DNA from: Mallotus nudiflorus | Lineage: Eukaryota; Streptophyta; Magnoliopsida; Malpighiales; Euphorbiaceae | Assembly (NCBI GenBank): GCA_947683625.1 | Contig: CANTUR010000240.1 | Span: 1,173,501 to 1,237,500 of the forward strand | Length of the DNA stretch: 64,000 nt | Direction of reading: 5' to 3' | Shown: in pieces, positions 34,250-45,390 of the stretch | Position numbering within the stretch: position 1 is the first letter of the stretch | Layout of the letters: each line of letters starts with the position of its first letter | Notes under the pieces: model-generated | What the model was told of the DNA's origin: nothing | Seen by the model: only the letters and a program-made list of their open reading frames with translations | Database searches by the model: none | Translations under genes and position numbers: made by a program

Positions 34250-35533
34250 ATGAAGAAATTTCTCAAGAGCCTTAATGGTGATGACTGGAATAGACTTCGA
34301 CCTTTTCATCTCAAGCCTTTAAGATCTTTTGAACATTTGAAGATAAATGACAATTTCTTACATGTTGTTACAATGTTTTGAAGCTTAAAATATCATGTCT
34401 TTAGGTTTAGTGGCCAGGAGTTGTGTCCTGTGATTAAGGAGTTTGCTACTATCCTGGGGTGCTCATTGGACTCTACTGTTGCTATTGCCCTGCCTGATTT
34501 AGGTATGTAATTCCTGGATAAGCTTGTTGCTTTCTTAAATATGCCCCCAGCTAGTATTCATCTTTTTGCCCATAATGCTAAGATATCGATCTATCTTCTT
34601 TAATTACTGCATGTGAGACTAAAGGCAAGAATAGTGCTACCTAGATTAGAATGGTCGCTTTCTACTTTTATGCTCAATTCCTCTTGGCCTCTTTACACAG
34701 AGATGCCGATACTAGGATTGTGAGCATTCTAGAGCAAATGGAAGTTAGGTTTGACCCTATGCCAATTATTCTTACTGAGACCATTATTGGGTTAGAAAAC
34801 TTCCAGACCCATCATCATCTTTCGGGCAATTTACTTCTCCTTCAGGTGTGTAACCAATTTTTTTTGCCTTAACTTTTGCCTAAGTTGTCCTTTCTGATTT
34901 TCAACTTAGCAGGCTTGCCCTAACTTTTGCCTAAGTTATTCTTTTGTGTTTTCAACTTAGCGGGCTTTCATTTTATTTTTTTGTATTTTTTAGATCTGGT
35001 AACAAGAGAAGCTGAGCTTGCAAGCTGTTCCTGCTAATCCTTCATCTTATCAGCTTCATCAACTATAATCTCATCCATTAAAGGTGAAGGATAGACACAC
35101 TATGGACCAATGGGTGAAATGGTTACAAGGCATTACAGATATTGAGATTACATGGACTTGCCCTTGGTGGAAGCTAAAGTTTGTGACCCTCAACTTATAT
35201 GATCACTATGTTCCTATCCTAGGGCTACACTTCTCGACTTTCTTTTCTCCTACCTAATTTTGTCATTAGTATGGCCGTCCACAATTCATAGTCACTATTC
35301 TCACTGACTTTGATGGCTTTCCTCTCATACAGGATTTCCTAGACAAGGTCCAGAGTTTATGGCCTTATAGGATTCTTGAGTAAAATATATACTCAGATGC
35401 TAATAGAGCTACTGATGATAATTATAAGACTTTGGTTATAGTACAAGCTACCGAACCACCAGGATTTTCTAGATACAAGAGGACTCAAGCTTTACATGAA
35501 GAGTCACAAAAGAAGAAGCAAAGACATTATTAG
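34250..35533 (+). pseudogene. Opposite-strand DUF7745-like ORF with one intron (element E)
   Basis: The ATG at 34250 begins 'MKKFLKSLNGDDWNRLRPFHLK', then 'FSGQELCPVIKEFATILGCSLD', 'FYFYAQFLLASLHRDADTRIVSILEQMEV', 'MPIILTETIIGL' and 'LLLLQ'. An intron 34846-34993 (GTGTGT...TTTTTTAG) joins in frame to 'IWxQEKLSLQAVPANPSSY', and the reading continues through 'MDQWVKWLQGITDIEITWTCPWW' to a TAG at 35531. The block order matches the plant DUF7745 family, which is found mostly in transposon-linked proteins of unknown function. Stops at W/Q positions (for example TGA after 'VVTMF', TAA in 'GMxFLDKL') and one frameshift near 34620 show decay. Confidence 0.65.
34846..34993 (+). other. Intron of the DUF7745-like ORF, filled by two module repeats
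   Basis: 148 bp with a GT donor (TTCAG|GTGTGT) and AG acceptor (TTTTTTAG|ATCTGG). The interior is two copies of the 'ccctaacttttgcctaagtt ... ttttcaacttagcgggctt' module that also lies after the E pol gene (35767 onward). Confidence 0.65.
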
Positions 35534-35985
35534 AAATTGGTCTCATATTGTTGATTTTAAGCTTTCATGTTCTGTTTTCCTTTCTAGTGCTTATGCATTT
35601 TGAATAAGATAGAACATGCAATGCTAGATAAAAATTTCAATTTCAATATCATTCATTAATTAGGGCCAAAATGAGTACATTTATTACATCACATGATATA
35701 ACTCCTGTTATCAGCTAGTTCTTTTGAATTTTCTAGCTGAACATTTTTCTCTCACTAATTTATTTTCCCTAATTTTTGCCAGACTAGCCCTTTGTGGGTT
35801 TTCAAGCCAGTGGGACCATTTTTTAAAATTTTTTTCCCTAATTTTTGCCTGCTGTCCCTTTACAAGTTTTCTGAGCAGTGGGAATGTCTTTACTTTTGTC
35901 TGACTAACCTTTTCTAATTTTCTAATTCGTGGATTTTATTTTCTTTATACTACTTTTATTTTATTTTTACAAGTAGTAATTCTTG
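35534..35985. repeat. Post-pol module repeats of element E
   Basis: Between the antisense ORF and the integrase end (minus strand) lie at least three more copies of the ~50-bp module, starting near 35767, 35826 and 35889. Each runs from 'taatttttgcc' to 'ttttc..gccagtggga' on the plus strand. They correspond to the repeats after pol in element D. Confidence 0.7.
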
Positions 35986-37230
35986 AGGTGATCCAGGTTA
36001 ACAGGCTCCATGAATTCATTTCCTTCTAGATCTGATACCTTTGCAGCTCCCTTAGGCAAAATCGATTTGACTAAATATGGCCCTTCCCAATTTAGTCTGA
36101 ACTTCCCTCTTAGATCAAATACCACTGCTCTGGACTATTTTAACACCATGTCCCCGGCTTTTATCTTTCCAGGCTTCACCTTTTTATTGAATGATCTTGT
36201 TATCCCCCTTTAGTATATTTAAGTATGAAACAAAGCATTCATCCTCTTCTCGTCTAGAGATCCAAGATGATCATGCCTCTTCTATGCCCATTCAATCTCA
36301 GGAGTTTTAGCTTCCATGACTACTCTCAATGATTTGATCTCCATTTCTATAGGCAAAGCAACTTCACAACCATATACTAAGGAGAATAAATTTTACCCTG
36401 TGGCTATTCTAGTTATAGTTCCATATCCCTATAAAGCGAAAGGAAGAAACTCAGACCAATCTTTATAGGTCTTGACCATTTTAGAGAGAAATTTCTTGAC
36501 ATTTTTATTAGCTGCTTCTACTACTCCATTAGCTTGAGGGCGATATGGTGAAGACTTATAATGTTCAATTCCATACTTCTACAATAATTCAAATGTTTCT
36601 ACCTAAAACTAGATGTCATTATCTGTCACAATGTGGTGTGGAACCCTATATCTGTAAATAAGGCTCTTCTTAATAAATCACGCCATCTGTTTTGCTTTCA
36701 TAGCATTGAAGGACTCAGCCTCTACCCATTTAGAAAAATAGTATATTGCCACAATATGTACTTATGCCCATTTGATGCCGTCGGCCTTATTTCTCCTATG
36801 ATGTCAATTCCCCAAGCTGCAAAGAGCCAAGGTGACGATAAACTATTCAATACTATAGGAGGAAGATGGTTAAGATTTCCATAGGCCTGACACTAATGCC
36901 ACTGTCTCACCATTCTGATACAATCCTTTTCCATGCTCATCCAATAATACCCTTGTCTGAGTATCTTCTTAGCTAGAATCATCTTGTTCATATGAGAACC
37001 GTAAGCCCCTGCATGAATCTCTTACATCACCTATTTAGCTTCATTCTTTTTGAGGCACCTGGGCTGCATCCAATTTAGTATTCTTTTGTATAATACCCCA
37101 TCATGACTCGTATAGTTACATGCAAGAACACGAAGGGCATATTTCTCTTTTGAAGTCGCTTCATCTGGATACTTTCCTTCTTCTATAAACCTCTGAACAT
37201 CATAAAACCATGGTTTCTCTTCCGACCCTA
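35986..37230 (-). pseudogene. Tat-type integrase (element E)
   Basis: On the minus strand: 'RFIEEGKYPDEATSKEKYALRV', zinc module 'AGAYGSHMNKMILAKKILRQGYYW' with its last Cys in 'CQAYGN' (the first Cys of the pair reads Trp), core 'WGIDIIGEIRPTASNGHKYI' (first Asp), 'VTDNDI' (second Asp), 'PYRPQANGVVEAANKNVKKFL' (Glu present), then 'KVKPGKIKAGDMVLK', 'GKFRLNWEGPYLVKSI' and 'VNLDHLK'. The catalytic triad is preserved but stops and a frameshift are scattered through it. Confidence 0.88.
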
Positions 37231-37231
37231 T

Positions 37232-37753
37232 TCAAACACTCATAATATGTTTACCACCATAACATGGAGCTCTTGATCTCATGATTACCAAAGGCTTCAT
37301 AGTTGATCCCGTTACTGTATCCCACATCGAAGAGAGTGTTGCCAATGCATCTGCCATTTGATTGTCGTCTCTTGACAAATGGATGAAGAGACATTTATTG
37401 AAGTTTTTCACTAAAGATTTTAAATAGTAGATGTAGGGATTCAGCTTTTCCTCTTTCACTTCCCATTCTTCATTTTCCTGGCTAATAACTAGCGTAGAAT
37501 CCCCGTAAACTAACAGTTCCTTTGCCCCAGCTGCTAGAGCTGCTTCAACTTCATAGGTACATGCTTCATACTCAGCCATATTATTAGTCACCTTGAAGTT
37601 TAATTTCTTGGCCATCTTTATGGTCTTTCCTTCTAATGTAACCAAATTTACTCCTAACCCAACTCCTCTATTGTTTACAGCTCCATCAAAGTAGAGTTTC
37701 CACTCACGAGGCTCTACCACTTTACAGTAACTATTAGTGTCAAAACTAGGCAC
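37232..37753 (-). pseudogene. gag-to-RNase H fusion ORF, protease and RT deleted (element E)
   Basis: A 173-codon open frame. Its first ~11 residues, 'MPSFDTNSYCK', look like the C-terminal gag region that normally leads into a CCHC knuckle; it passes straight into RNase H: 'PREWKLYFDGAVNNRGVGLG' (first Asp), 'NMAEYEACTYEVEAALAAGA' (Glu), 'YGDSTLVISQ' (Asp) and 'DDNQMADALATLSSM' (last Asp). All RNase H catalytic residues are present. Protease and RT, about 600 codons in related elements, are absent without loss of frame. This can be an old deletion that spread in a non-autonomous lineage, or a deletion specific to this copy. Confidence 0.8.
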
Positions 37754-38922
37754 ATTTGGGTTTAGTGGCTTAGAAAAGGTTAAAGGTCAGAGTAGGCCTT
37801 TTTGGATTAGTCTCTCTAGGATTTTGGAGAGTGGTTGAATGAAGTTAGATAACATTCGGGGTTGCTGAACTACATGCATCTCCATAGCTTGGCTAGTACT
37901 TCCATGTTGTGTGCCTCTAGTTAAGTAATTTCGAGTTGCTAAGCCTCTAGAATTCTTTTTTTTTTCTCATTCTCTATCTCTTCAGCTTGTAACTCATCAT
38001 CATATAGATCTATGAAGGTCTTTGGGTTCATCATTTACAGTCTTTTGACCAAATTAGGTGATACATTACGAATAATTATCCTAACTTGATCCTTTTCATC
38101 CAGTTTATTTTTCATTAGTCCTACTTTATTCAAGAATCTGATGAGGAAATTAGAAAAGGAATCATTGGGTTTTTGCTTAGTCAACTCTAAATCCATAATA
38201 GAAACTTCCAATCGAGTGTTATAATCATATTGTTTTAAGAATGCAGTACATAGTTCTTTCTAGTTAGCCCTAACAGACTTTTTTAACCCATAGTACCAGT
38301 TTACAACCATTCCCTCCAATGACAATACAAACAGCCTAGCAACTACTACTAATGGTGCTTTAGTAGTTCTCATGGTTGTTGTGTATTGGCTCAAATGAAT
38401 TCTAGGGTCTCCTCTCTCATCAAAGTTCTACAGTTTACACATTTTGAATTTTTTAGGCAGCTTATCTCCCTCCATTTGCAATATATCGTCAAAGTCAAAA
38501 GAATATCCTATTCCTTGTCCTCTAATCAACTCTTCCATCTTGAACATTTTCTGAGTCAGTTCTTGCATCTACTTGGATTCATGATCATGGACCAATAAAA
38601 TTGACTCTTTCTTTGCCTTTTCTACCATGTAGTTTTCAACGTCTTCCAGTCTTACATCAGTAGGCATATTTCTAGTAGTAGGCATATTTCTAGTAGTAGG
38701 TTGCCCCCTAACATTGTTAGCAATAGGTGGAGGAGCTACAACAATAGGTGGAGCTCCTATAGCAGGTGGTTGTTCAACAGTGGCAGCAAGTGGTTGTTCA
38801 ATAACAGGTTGCACTAGTCCGACCAAAGCTTGTCTCAGTTCATCTTGCATCATAGCTCTCATGTCATCAATCAAAGCTCCATTAATGTCCTCTAAGGTCC
38901 ATATCTCTAGTTGTTGTTCCAT
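37754..38922 (-). pseudogene. gag (element E)
   Basis: Starts at the ATG at 38922 ('MEQQLEIWTLEDINGALIDDMRAMM'), with a Pro/Ala/Val-rich segment containing a 9-codon direct duplication ('TTRNMP' twice), then 'MQELTQKMFKMEELI' and the gag core: 'YTTTMRTTKAPLVVVARLFVLSLEGMVVNWYYGL', 'ELCTAFLKQYDYNTRLEVSIMDLELTKQKPNDSFSNFLIRFLNKV' and 'VRIIIRNVSPNLVKRL'. The core (retrotransposon gag family) is nearly open; stops lie at 'CKLxNFD', 'RANxKEL' and near 38570. It continues into the fusion ORF at 37753. Confidence 0.82.
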
Positions 38923-39887
38923 TTCAGTCTATTCAGTCTGAGTTAGTTCAGCTTCTAGGTATAGTGGGTTGATTGGACTTGTCTTTAGTTCTTGAAGGAT
39001 CTTTTGAGCTATTGACTTAGGGCTTCAATCTATTCTGATTAATCTGCCACCTTTTCACCCCCAAACATGAGAAGACCCAAATGAATCTATGATGGCTATA
39101 AAACAAGGTGTTAGTATGATGTATGGACTGTATGTATGCATGATGCATGTGTTTATGTAACAAAAAGTAGGCAAGCACTTAGCACGTAGCAAGTATCAAA
39201 AAGTAATCAACAAGCCATCATGTAGGTAAACCTTCCAACCTTATTTCTCCCATAAACATGTTCAATGGTGAGTTTCTTTTCCTAGGATTTTTAGTCTTGG
39301 CCTTTATATCAAAAGGGGATATTAAGAGCCGATGCGCATGCTAAATCTCTCTTTAAAACAAAAAACACATAAATAACATTTCTAAATATAAAGGTCTAGC
39401 CTAATCCTTATTAGCCTGAATGAGCTTTAAAGGTATAAGCCTGGGCTTTTATAAATAGAAATACCTCATGGAAATTCAAACAAACAAGTACTTTAGGTAA
39501 AAATCCTAGGGGAAGTAACTAGGCCATTATATGTGATTAGGGTTCGGTGAAAAGTTAAGGTTCCCTTAGCAAGATGCTCTCCATTATGAACTTTGAGTTA
39601 CATGCCAAGGTTAGAGGGGCCCAACATCTTTTACTAACTTGAGAGAAGATTACCCCCCTTAAAGACTTAGGTTACAGACTCTGGTTAGATGAGCCCGGTA
39701 ATCTCTCTTGAACCGAGTTAAAGCTAAGAGTGATGGTTAGCCAATCTACAACTTTATAATGCTAGTGGAATCATGGAATCATAAACCAACGCTATCAATT
39801 AAGTAGGGACATGCAGAATGAATGCAAGAATGAAATAATAATCAATAAAATAACTTGAAAGAACATAAGTAGAATCAGTATCTCTTG
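38923..39887. other. Element E leader between primer site and gag
   Basis: About 0.97 kb of untranslated leader on the minus-strand RNA. It shows no ORF; a few short repeats ('ttgagagaagattac', 'gattacc') are present. Packaging signals would be expected here. Confidence 0.6.
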
Positions 39888-39905
39888 TCCCCAGTGGAGT
39901 CGCCA
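39888..39905 (-). other. Primer-binding site of element E (tRNA-Arg-like)
   Basis: The minus strand reads TGGCGACTCCACTGGGGA one base inside the 5' LTR end. This matches the primer site type used by Tat/Ogre elements (tRNA-Arg) and differs from the initiator-Met type of elements B, C and F. Confidence 0.8.
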
Positions 39906-39906
39906 C

Positions 39907-41857
39907 TATAGACGGCGGGGTTTAGCGTGCATCTAAGATTTTAGCAACTGTGACACTACTTAGGCTCAGGGTCTTAGGGAACACACTACTATGTCACAAA
40001 GTCATAGCATGGAGAAGAGGAGTGGCTACCCAGGGTAATAACAGGGACAATTTGATTAGTGGTACTCGATTCTCTAAAAGAAAGATAGCACCATAACCAG
40101 GAGATTCTAGGAACGGAAGCACGACAACCAGGAGATTTCGAGAATAGAATACTAACTTCTCTTAGTCTCGTGTTCATTTAGAATAATTTTATAAATGATT
40201 ATTTCATCCTCTAATTACATGCAATTTTATTTAAACCCTATTTGACATCCATCTAACCCTAGGCATCTAGTTAATAAAATTACACATAAAAAATGCACTC
40301 AAGATCGCGTTGTCCCTAAGTTTAAACTATGTTAATTTTATTAAAAACTTAACTAGATTTACATTTTATTTACAAGTGGGAAAGGGACTAAAGGTGGGCC
40401 TATATTTTTTATTAATTAGTGAGCCTAGATCTATTTATTTTAGTTTGTCTAAGGAATGAACTTAAGTCTATTCAATTTTAAAGAAAAGTTAAATTAGTGG
40501 GCCTAAGTCTAACTTGCTTTTAATTAACTAAGTGGGCCTAAATTAATTTTAATTATTTAAAGCCTTAAACCATTTTTAAGCGTATTTAAAGTGAGTTGGA
40601 CCTAAGCGTGGGCTTGGGCCCAAAATAAAAATAAAGAAAAAAACACAATCCAAAAACAAATAAAATATAAAAAAGATCAAACATACATTATAGTGATTTT
40701 CTAAAAAACCTAAATCAATTACATGCAAACCCTAAATTAAGCTACTGCCACCATTGATTTTAATTAATTATGACCAAATTAAACCTAATTACTAATTGAT
40801 TTTAAACACAAAAAATTAAATCTTTTCACTATTCTCACTGCTGGGGCTATTACAAACTACATATAAAAATTAAAATTAAATAATTATACACCCATGAATT
40901 AAAATAACTACACACAATGCCAAAATGAAAAATAAAGATAAAAATTCTAAGTTTTATTGGAAAATAGCACATGTTCTTCTATGGCATTCCATGGATCTTC
41001 TATTCGTCTAAACACAGGCAGTATCCTCCTCAATCCACATTCGCACATTAAAATAAAAAAACAGAAATAATCAGATTAGTAGTGAAATTGAGTAATAAAA
41101 ATAATAACAAAAAATAAATTAAAATCACAAAAAGAAAAGAATAGAAAAGAATGAAATAGAAAAGAACACTAATAATTTTAAATGTTATGCAAATACCCTT
41201 TTTGGCCCCTCAGACTAGGATTTTCACTGTTGAAAATTGAAGTACTATTGATTCTGGAGTGGAACTAAAAAAAAGCTGGATCGTCCTTGTTAAATGAACT
41301 GTAAAAATTAAGGTTTTGAAAGAACAGAAGAAATCAAAGTTTGGTCTATGGGTGTGTGAGTTTCTCTTAGTTCCTCCGTCTGTGTGAGTCTCCTACCCCT
41401 TATATATGCAGACTCTTTGCTTTTTAAAGTAGAGTCTACCTATGTACAGACTCCCTAATTTTCAAGAATAGGTTCATCTCTTCGAAAATAAAATGATAAG
41501 GATTTTGATTTTAAAAGCTATTTACGTGTTTTGAATGCGTTGAAGCCTTTTTTAGATAAAAATAATAATAAAATTAAATTTTCAACCAATCAAAACACTG
41601 AAAAAATTGACAAAAAAATAAAAAATACGTGAAACATAAAAAAATGGGACTTTTTACGAGTCAGCATATCCGAAAACTTTTAATTACCAAAAGACCCTTG
41701 AAAAATTTTCTTCCTTGTAATCAAATCCTAAAAAACATTGCAATTTAGTCCCTAAAGTCTAGAAAATTGACAACTAAGTTCAATTTTTTAATAAATTTCA
41801 TCATAAGGGCTTACGTTGCAATTGTGCACAACTGCATCCTGAAATTGGGTGCTTACA
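39907..41857 (-). repeat. Element E 5' LTR (right)
   Basis: 1951 bp, TATAGACGG to GCTTACA on the plus strand; the left TG has become TA. A partial duplication ('caccataaccaggagatt / cacgacaaccaggagatt', 40092-40140) makes it longer than its partner. On the minus strand TATATAAGGGG at about 41398-41408 is a candidate TATA box; the left LTR has lost it. Confidence 0.88.
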
Positions 41858-42061
41858 GCATCTTCATTTGCATGATACCTAAGAAGGTTATAGTCACATA
41901 AATCCTAATGTACTTTACATGAATCACAAGCTTTCATGTGTCCCAAATAGCACCTTATGTGATGAACACATAATATAATAATAACAATAAATAAAACATA
42001 ATAATAGTAGTTAAATGATGAAATGTCATACCTATCCAACATATGTGAAGCAGGGCGCAAT
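41858..42061 (+). repeat. Tandem array and 3' end of element D internal region (continued)
   Basis: Resumes with 'gcatcttcatttgcatgatacctaagaaggttatagtcac', a unit of the array interrupted by E, then about 150 bp up to the LTR. The purine tract before the LTR (gaagcagggcgcaa) is weak. Confidence 0.75.
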
Positions 42062-43609
42062 TGTCATACCTTAAATTTGACTGTCCGCAAAAAGGTCTAA
42101 TGATGAAATGAATCCCCGAGATGACTAAAGTCTGCTCATTTATAAAACCTCAGAAGTGTGCAACTTTAAAAATCTAACTGACCCCACCAGTATGCAAAAT
42201 CAATCATTGAGCCATTAAGTTATGTTTTGACCTTGCAAAATATGAATATTAGAATAATGAGAGGTTTATTTCAACAAAACACCTCTCAGAATACTCAACT
42301 AGTTAGGCTTATGCGCATTTTATTAAATTGAGACCTAGCTTCATAAAAAAATGGAAATTAATTTTGATAAAATGGACTATACAACCATGTTTAAAAGACT
42401 TCAAAACCTCTGAAAGCAGTCCTAGAATGGTCCAACATAACCCGAGTATCAGTGCGTATCGCTTAGAAGTGCGCATAAATGGCCCTAGGTGTCATGTGCT
42501 AAATAGAGGCCAAATCTGCCAAAACAAACTTCAAAAATACTTCCAAAAGGCCTAAAAACCTTAGGAACCAACCCTAGAACAGTGCGTATAAAACCCAGGA
42601 AGTGTGCATACAACATCGAAGTATGCATGGAGGCATATGTGTTCACACATGGCTGCACGTCAAGTGTATGGCCACACACACACTATGTGTGACCACGCAT
42701 AAAATCCTAATTATACACATGTGACCATACCCCTACCACCCTATTCTACCCAATTTTCCCTATAAATAGACCCCTTCACACCCTATTTTGGAGGAGGGAG
42801 CAAGTGGAAACACACACACTTAAAAAATGAATCCGATAGAAAGTGCTAAAAGCCCCTTTCCATATAGTTATTACTCTTCCACATGCTTTCCCTTAGGTTG
42901 TTAAATCCCTTTTTTGCTAAACTAAGCCTTATCTTTATTAAAGCACGCTTTAAAGGAATACAATTTAGCATCATTTTGTTGTTATTTTGAACCTCTTGAT
43001 AAGGAATGCTTCAAAATCTCTCGAAGTTAAAGCTTTAAAGCTCACACAAGCTTAGTTGAGTCTGAGGACCACATAATTATTTTAGCATGTTTATTTTATC
43101 GCATTGTATTTTATTTTACTATCACCAGCATTTAGGAATATTATTATGCTTGTGTGATGAGGCTGGCAATCTTGCATGCTATGTAAATAATATATGTTTT
43201 ATTATGCTTATTTCATATAATCATTCTGCATCCTCTATTTCTAAAATCATGAAATCACATCATAAATATCAATAATAAGGAAAAAGTTCATGTCCTGGAA
43301 TAGAGTCATCATGCTCTCGATCTAGTGATGACCTCATACACCCTTTATATTATAGTCATACATCATAGCATAAATAATCACTATAAGCATGATCATCCTA
43401 TTATTTATGAAATTGAGCAAGCTGTGTAAATGGTAGTGTTATTCTTGTAAATCAATCATATTAGATTTACTTTCCTGTAATCTTTCCATTTCCATATGAA
43501 TTTTATTAGGAAACTGATGTAATAACATTTCCAGCTTTATTATCTTCCACTATTTGATGTACTGTATGAATGTTATACAAACTGTTATTATAAAAAATAG
43601 GGTGTTGCA
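42062..43609 (+). repeat. Element D 3' LTR
   Basis: TGTCATACCTTAAATTTGAC to AATAGGGTGTTGCA, 1548 bp. A strong TATA box, CCCTATAAATAG, lies at 42758-42769. No 5-bp duplication flanks it (GCAAT left, GTAGC right), so it is not a solo LTR but the end of D. Confidence 0.7.
42761..42768 (+). promoter_or_regulatory. TATA box in the D LTR
   Basis: TATAAATA in the middle of the LTR, preceded by a C-rich stretch and followed after about 60 bp by an AC-rich stretch; the expected position for the U3/R promoter. Confidence 0.55.
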
Positions 43610-45390
43610 GTAGCTATACATTGAATATCATATAATAAGAAATAGTCAAAAAGTATATGCGATCTCCCTAACCCTAAAATCTTTATTGAGGACAATACTC
43701 ACTGAATGACCTCATGGTGTCCTTTTTTTTCCTGATTTTATATAAATCAGGTGGCAATTCCTTAAAATCAAAACCATCTCATCTCCCTGAGACTAATCAT
43801 TTATTCCTATTTGGCAAAATTGCCATGTCCCTTATAAACGGAAAGACCCGCACAATGCCCCATGAAAACATACCACTATAAAAAAAGGCTCGAAAGGGAA
43901 AAAATAGAAAAAATTGGTCACTTGCACAATCTTAAGAATCATAAATCTTCCTCTTAGATAAATTTATGATTAATTGAATATAACTGGAATTTGATTTTAT
44001 AGGTCTCACTAATTAATGTGTTCATTATAATCAATTTTAAGCTCAGATCTTTATCATTATTAATTCTCTTTATCATTATTAATGATCTAAATGTCTCTTA
44101 AATAAGTAAATAATTAATAGGTTATTACTTATTTTCTCAATAAAACCTATCTCTTACTTAAGTCTCATTGCTAGGTTCAATCAAAGGGTGATCAATCCTA
44201 TGAAGACACTAAGTGAAGTAATAACCAATGAACTAGGTTTGTTAACTTAGGTTTAAACTTAGTGATTACATGATTGAATTGATTTAAGAACCCTAACTAG
44301 AAAATCTAGTCACATATGTTGTTTAGAAGAGAAAATGAAGAAAAAAGAGAAAATGCAATCATTATTACTTAATTAAAATTAAAATAATAAACAATTAAGT
44401 AATAAAAACCCTTGGAATGGAAGCTTAATGTTCTCAATCTTCAAATATCTACTATTCTAAAAAATAAAATGAGAAGAACTAGAGAAAAGTAGTTTTCATT
44501 CTTAGAGAATGATGTAAAACTAAATAAAAAGTGTTCAGCCTCTTTTCATCAGGTGGCTTTACACTTTTTAAAGCTAATTCTAGCTTAAATTTGTATCCCT
44601 AACAAAAGATAATTCAATCCTAAAGAATTAACTCTGCTAAATTTTTAAAATTTTAAATTCTATTGGCAGCACATGGTTATACAGATTTTAAACGGCTGTG
44701 CATATTTTCTTCTTTAGGCATGGACATGCGCATTTAATGCACACAGTTATGCATTTTAATTTTCACCCGCATGGCTACGTAGATATTCCACATGGTTGTG
44801 TAACTTCTCTTCACTTCAAAACTTAATTTTTCTTCAAAAATTTGACTTGCTTTGACTTCCCTATCATGGACTTGCCTTAATTAATACCTTCAAGTTTTTC
44901 CAATGCATCTTAGAGACCTTAAAACTATATTAAATTACTTAAAATTAAAAAAAAACTTAAATAAAAACACATTAGATAAATAAAAACTTTGTAATGAACT
45001 AAAAATGCAACTAAATTTATCCTAATAATCTAATTTAAAGTGCTCAAAACATGAAGATTTTTACACTCATCAAAGCATATATATTATGACCTGGTTGGGG
45101 AAAAAATTTACTTATGCTTATCTACATGATATATTTTTAAGAACCCTATGATTTATAAAGCCTTGAAATGAAAAAAAAAAGTAAAAATTTCTCATATGAA
45201 CTTAACAAAGGAATATGATCAAAATATAAATTATTAAACATGGTTGGTGTAGGAAAGGAACACTTATTTGCTTAAGGTTGGACTACCTCCACCTATATTT
45301 ACATATGTATATCGATTTTAGGTTCAACTATATAGAGAATATAATTTGAATTTTGCAAGTGATAGTATGAAAAAGTTGTAAAAGTGACTA
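43610..45390. other. AT-rich repeat-like DNA, no gene recognised
   Basis: No ORF or LTR edges found. It contains 'gcatggctacgtagatattccacatggttgtgtaac'-like 'acatgg..gtgt' motifs (44660-44810) of the kind often seen in plant LTRs; it may be a decayed solo LTR. Confidence 0.45.

Larger units (their letters stand above)
27992..41857 (-). mobile_element. Element E: Tat-type Ty3 retrotransposon with two opposite-strand ORFs
   Basis: A 13.9 kb insertion into the tandem array of D, flanked by GCATT (27987-27991) and GCATC (41858-41862) as a 5-bp duplication with one mismatch. It has LTRs at 27992-29887 and 39907-41857, a tRNA-Arg-like primer site beside the right LTR, a purine tract beside the left LTR, gag, RNase H and integrase on the minus strand, and PMD and DUF7745-like ORFs on the plus strand. 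Protease and RT are absent, so it depended on another element if it moved in this form. LTRs differ by many substitutions and small indels, so it is older than B. Confidence 0.88.
22128..43609 (+). mobile_element. Element D: 5'-truncated Tat-type Ty3 retrotransposon, interrupted by element E
   Basis: Begins abruptly in the last residues of RNase H, then carries integrase (to about 23560), a module-repeat region, a minus-strand PMD ORF (about 25018-26339), a tandem array (about 27440-27991, continuing at 41858 after E) and a 3' LTR (42062-43609). Gag, protease, RT and the 5' LTR are missing. The integrase style, long post-pol region and opposite-strand ORF fit the Tat/Ogre group of non-chromodomain Ty3 elements, in which extra ORFs are known. 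Confidence 0.75.

Noticed and set aside
36010..36213. Plus-strand open frame of 67 codons
   Set aside because: Shadow of the integrase C-terminal part, which reads clearly on the minus strand.
42062..43609. Solo LTR
   Set aside because: Flanking pentamers GCAAT and GTAGC do not match, and it follows the internal region of D in the right orientation, so it is better read as D's 3' LTR.
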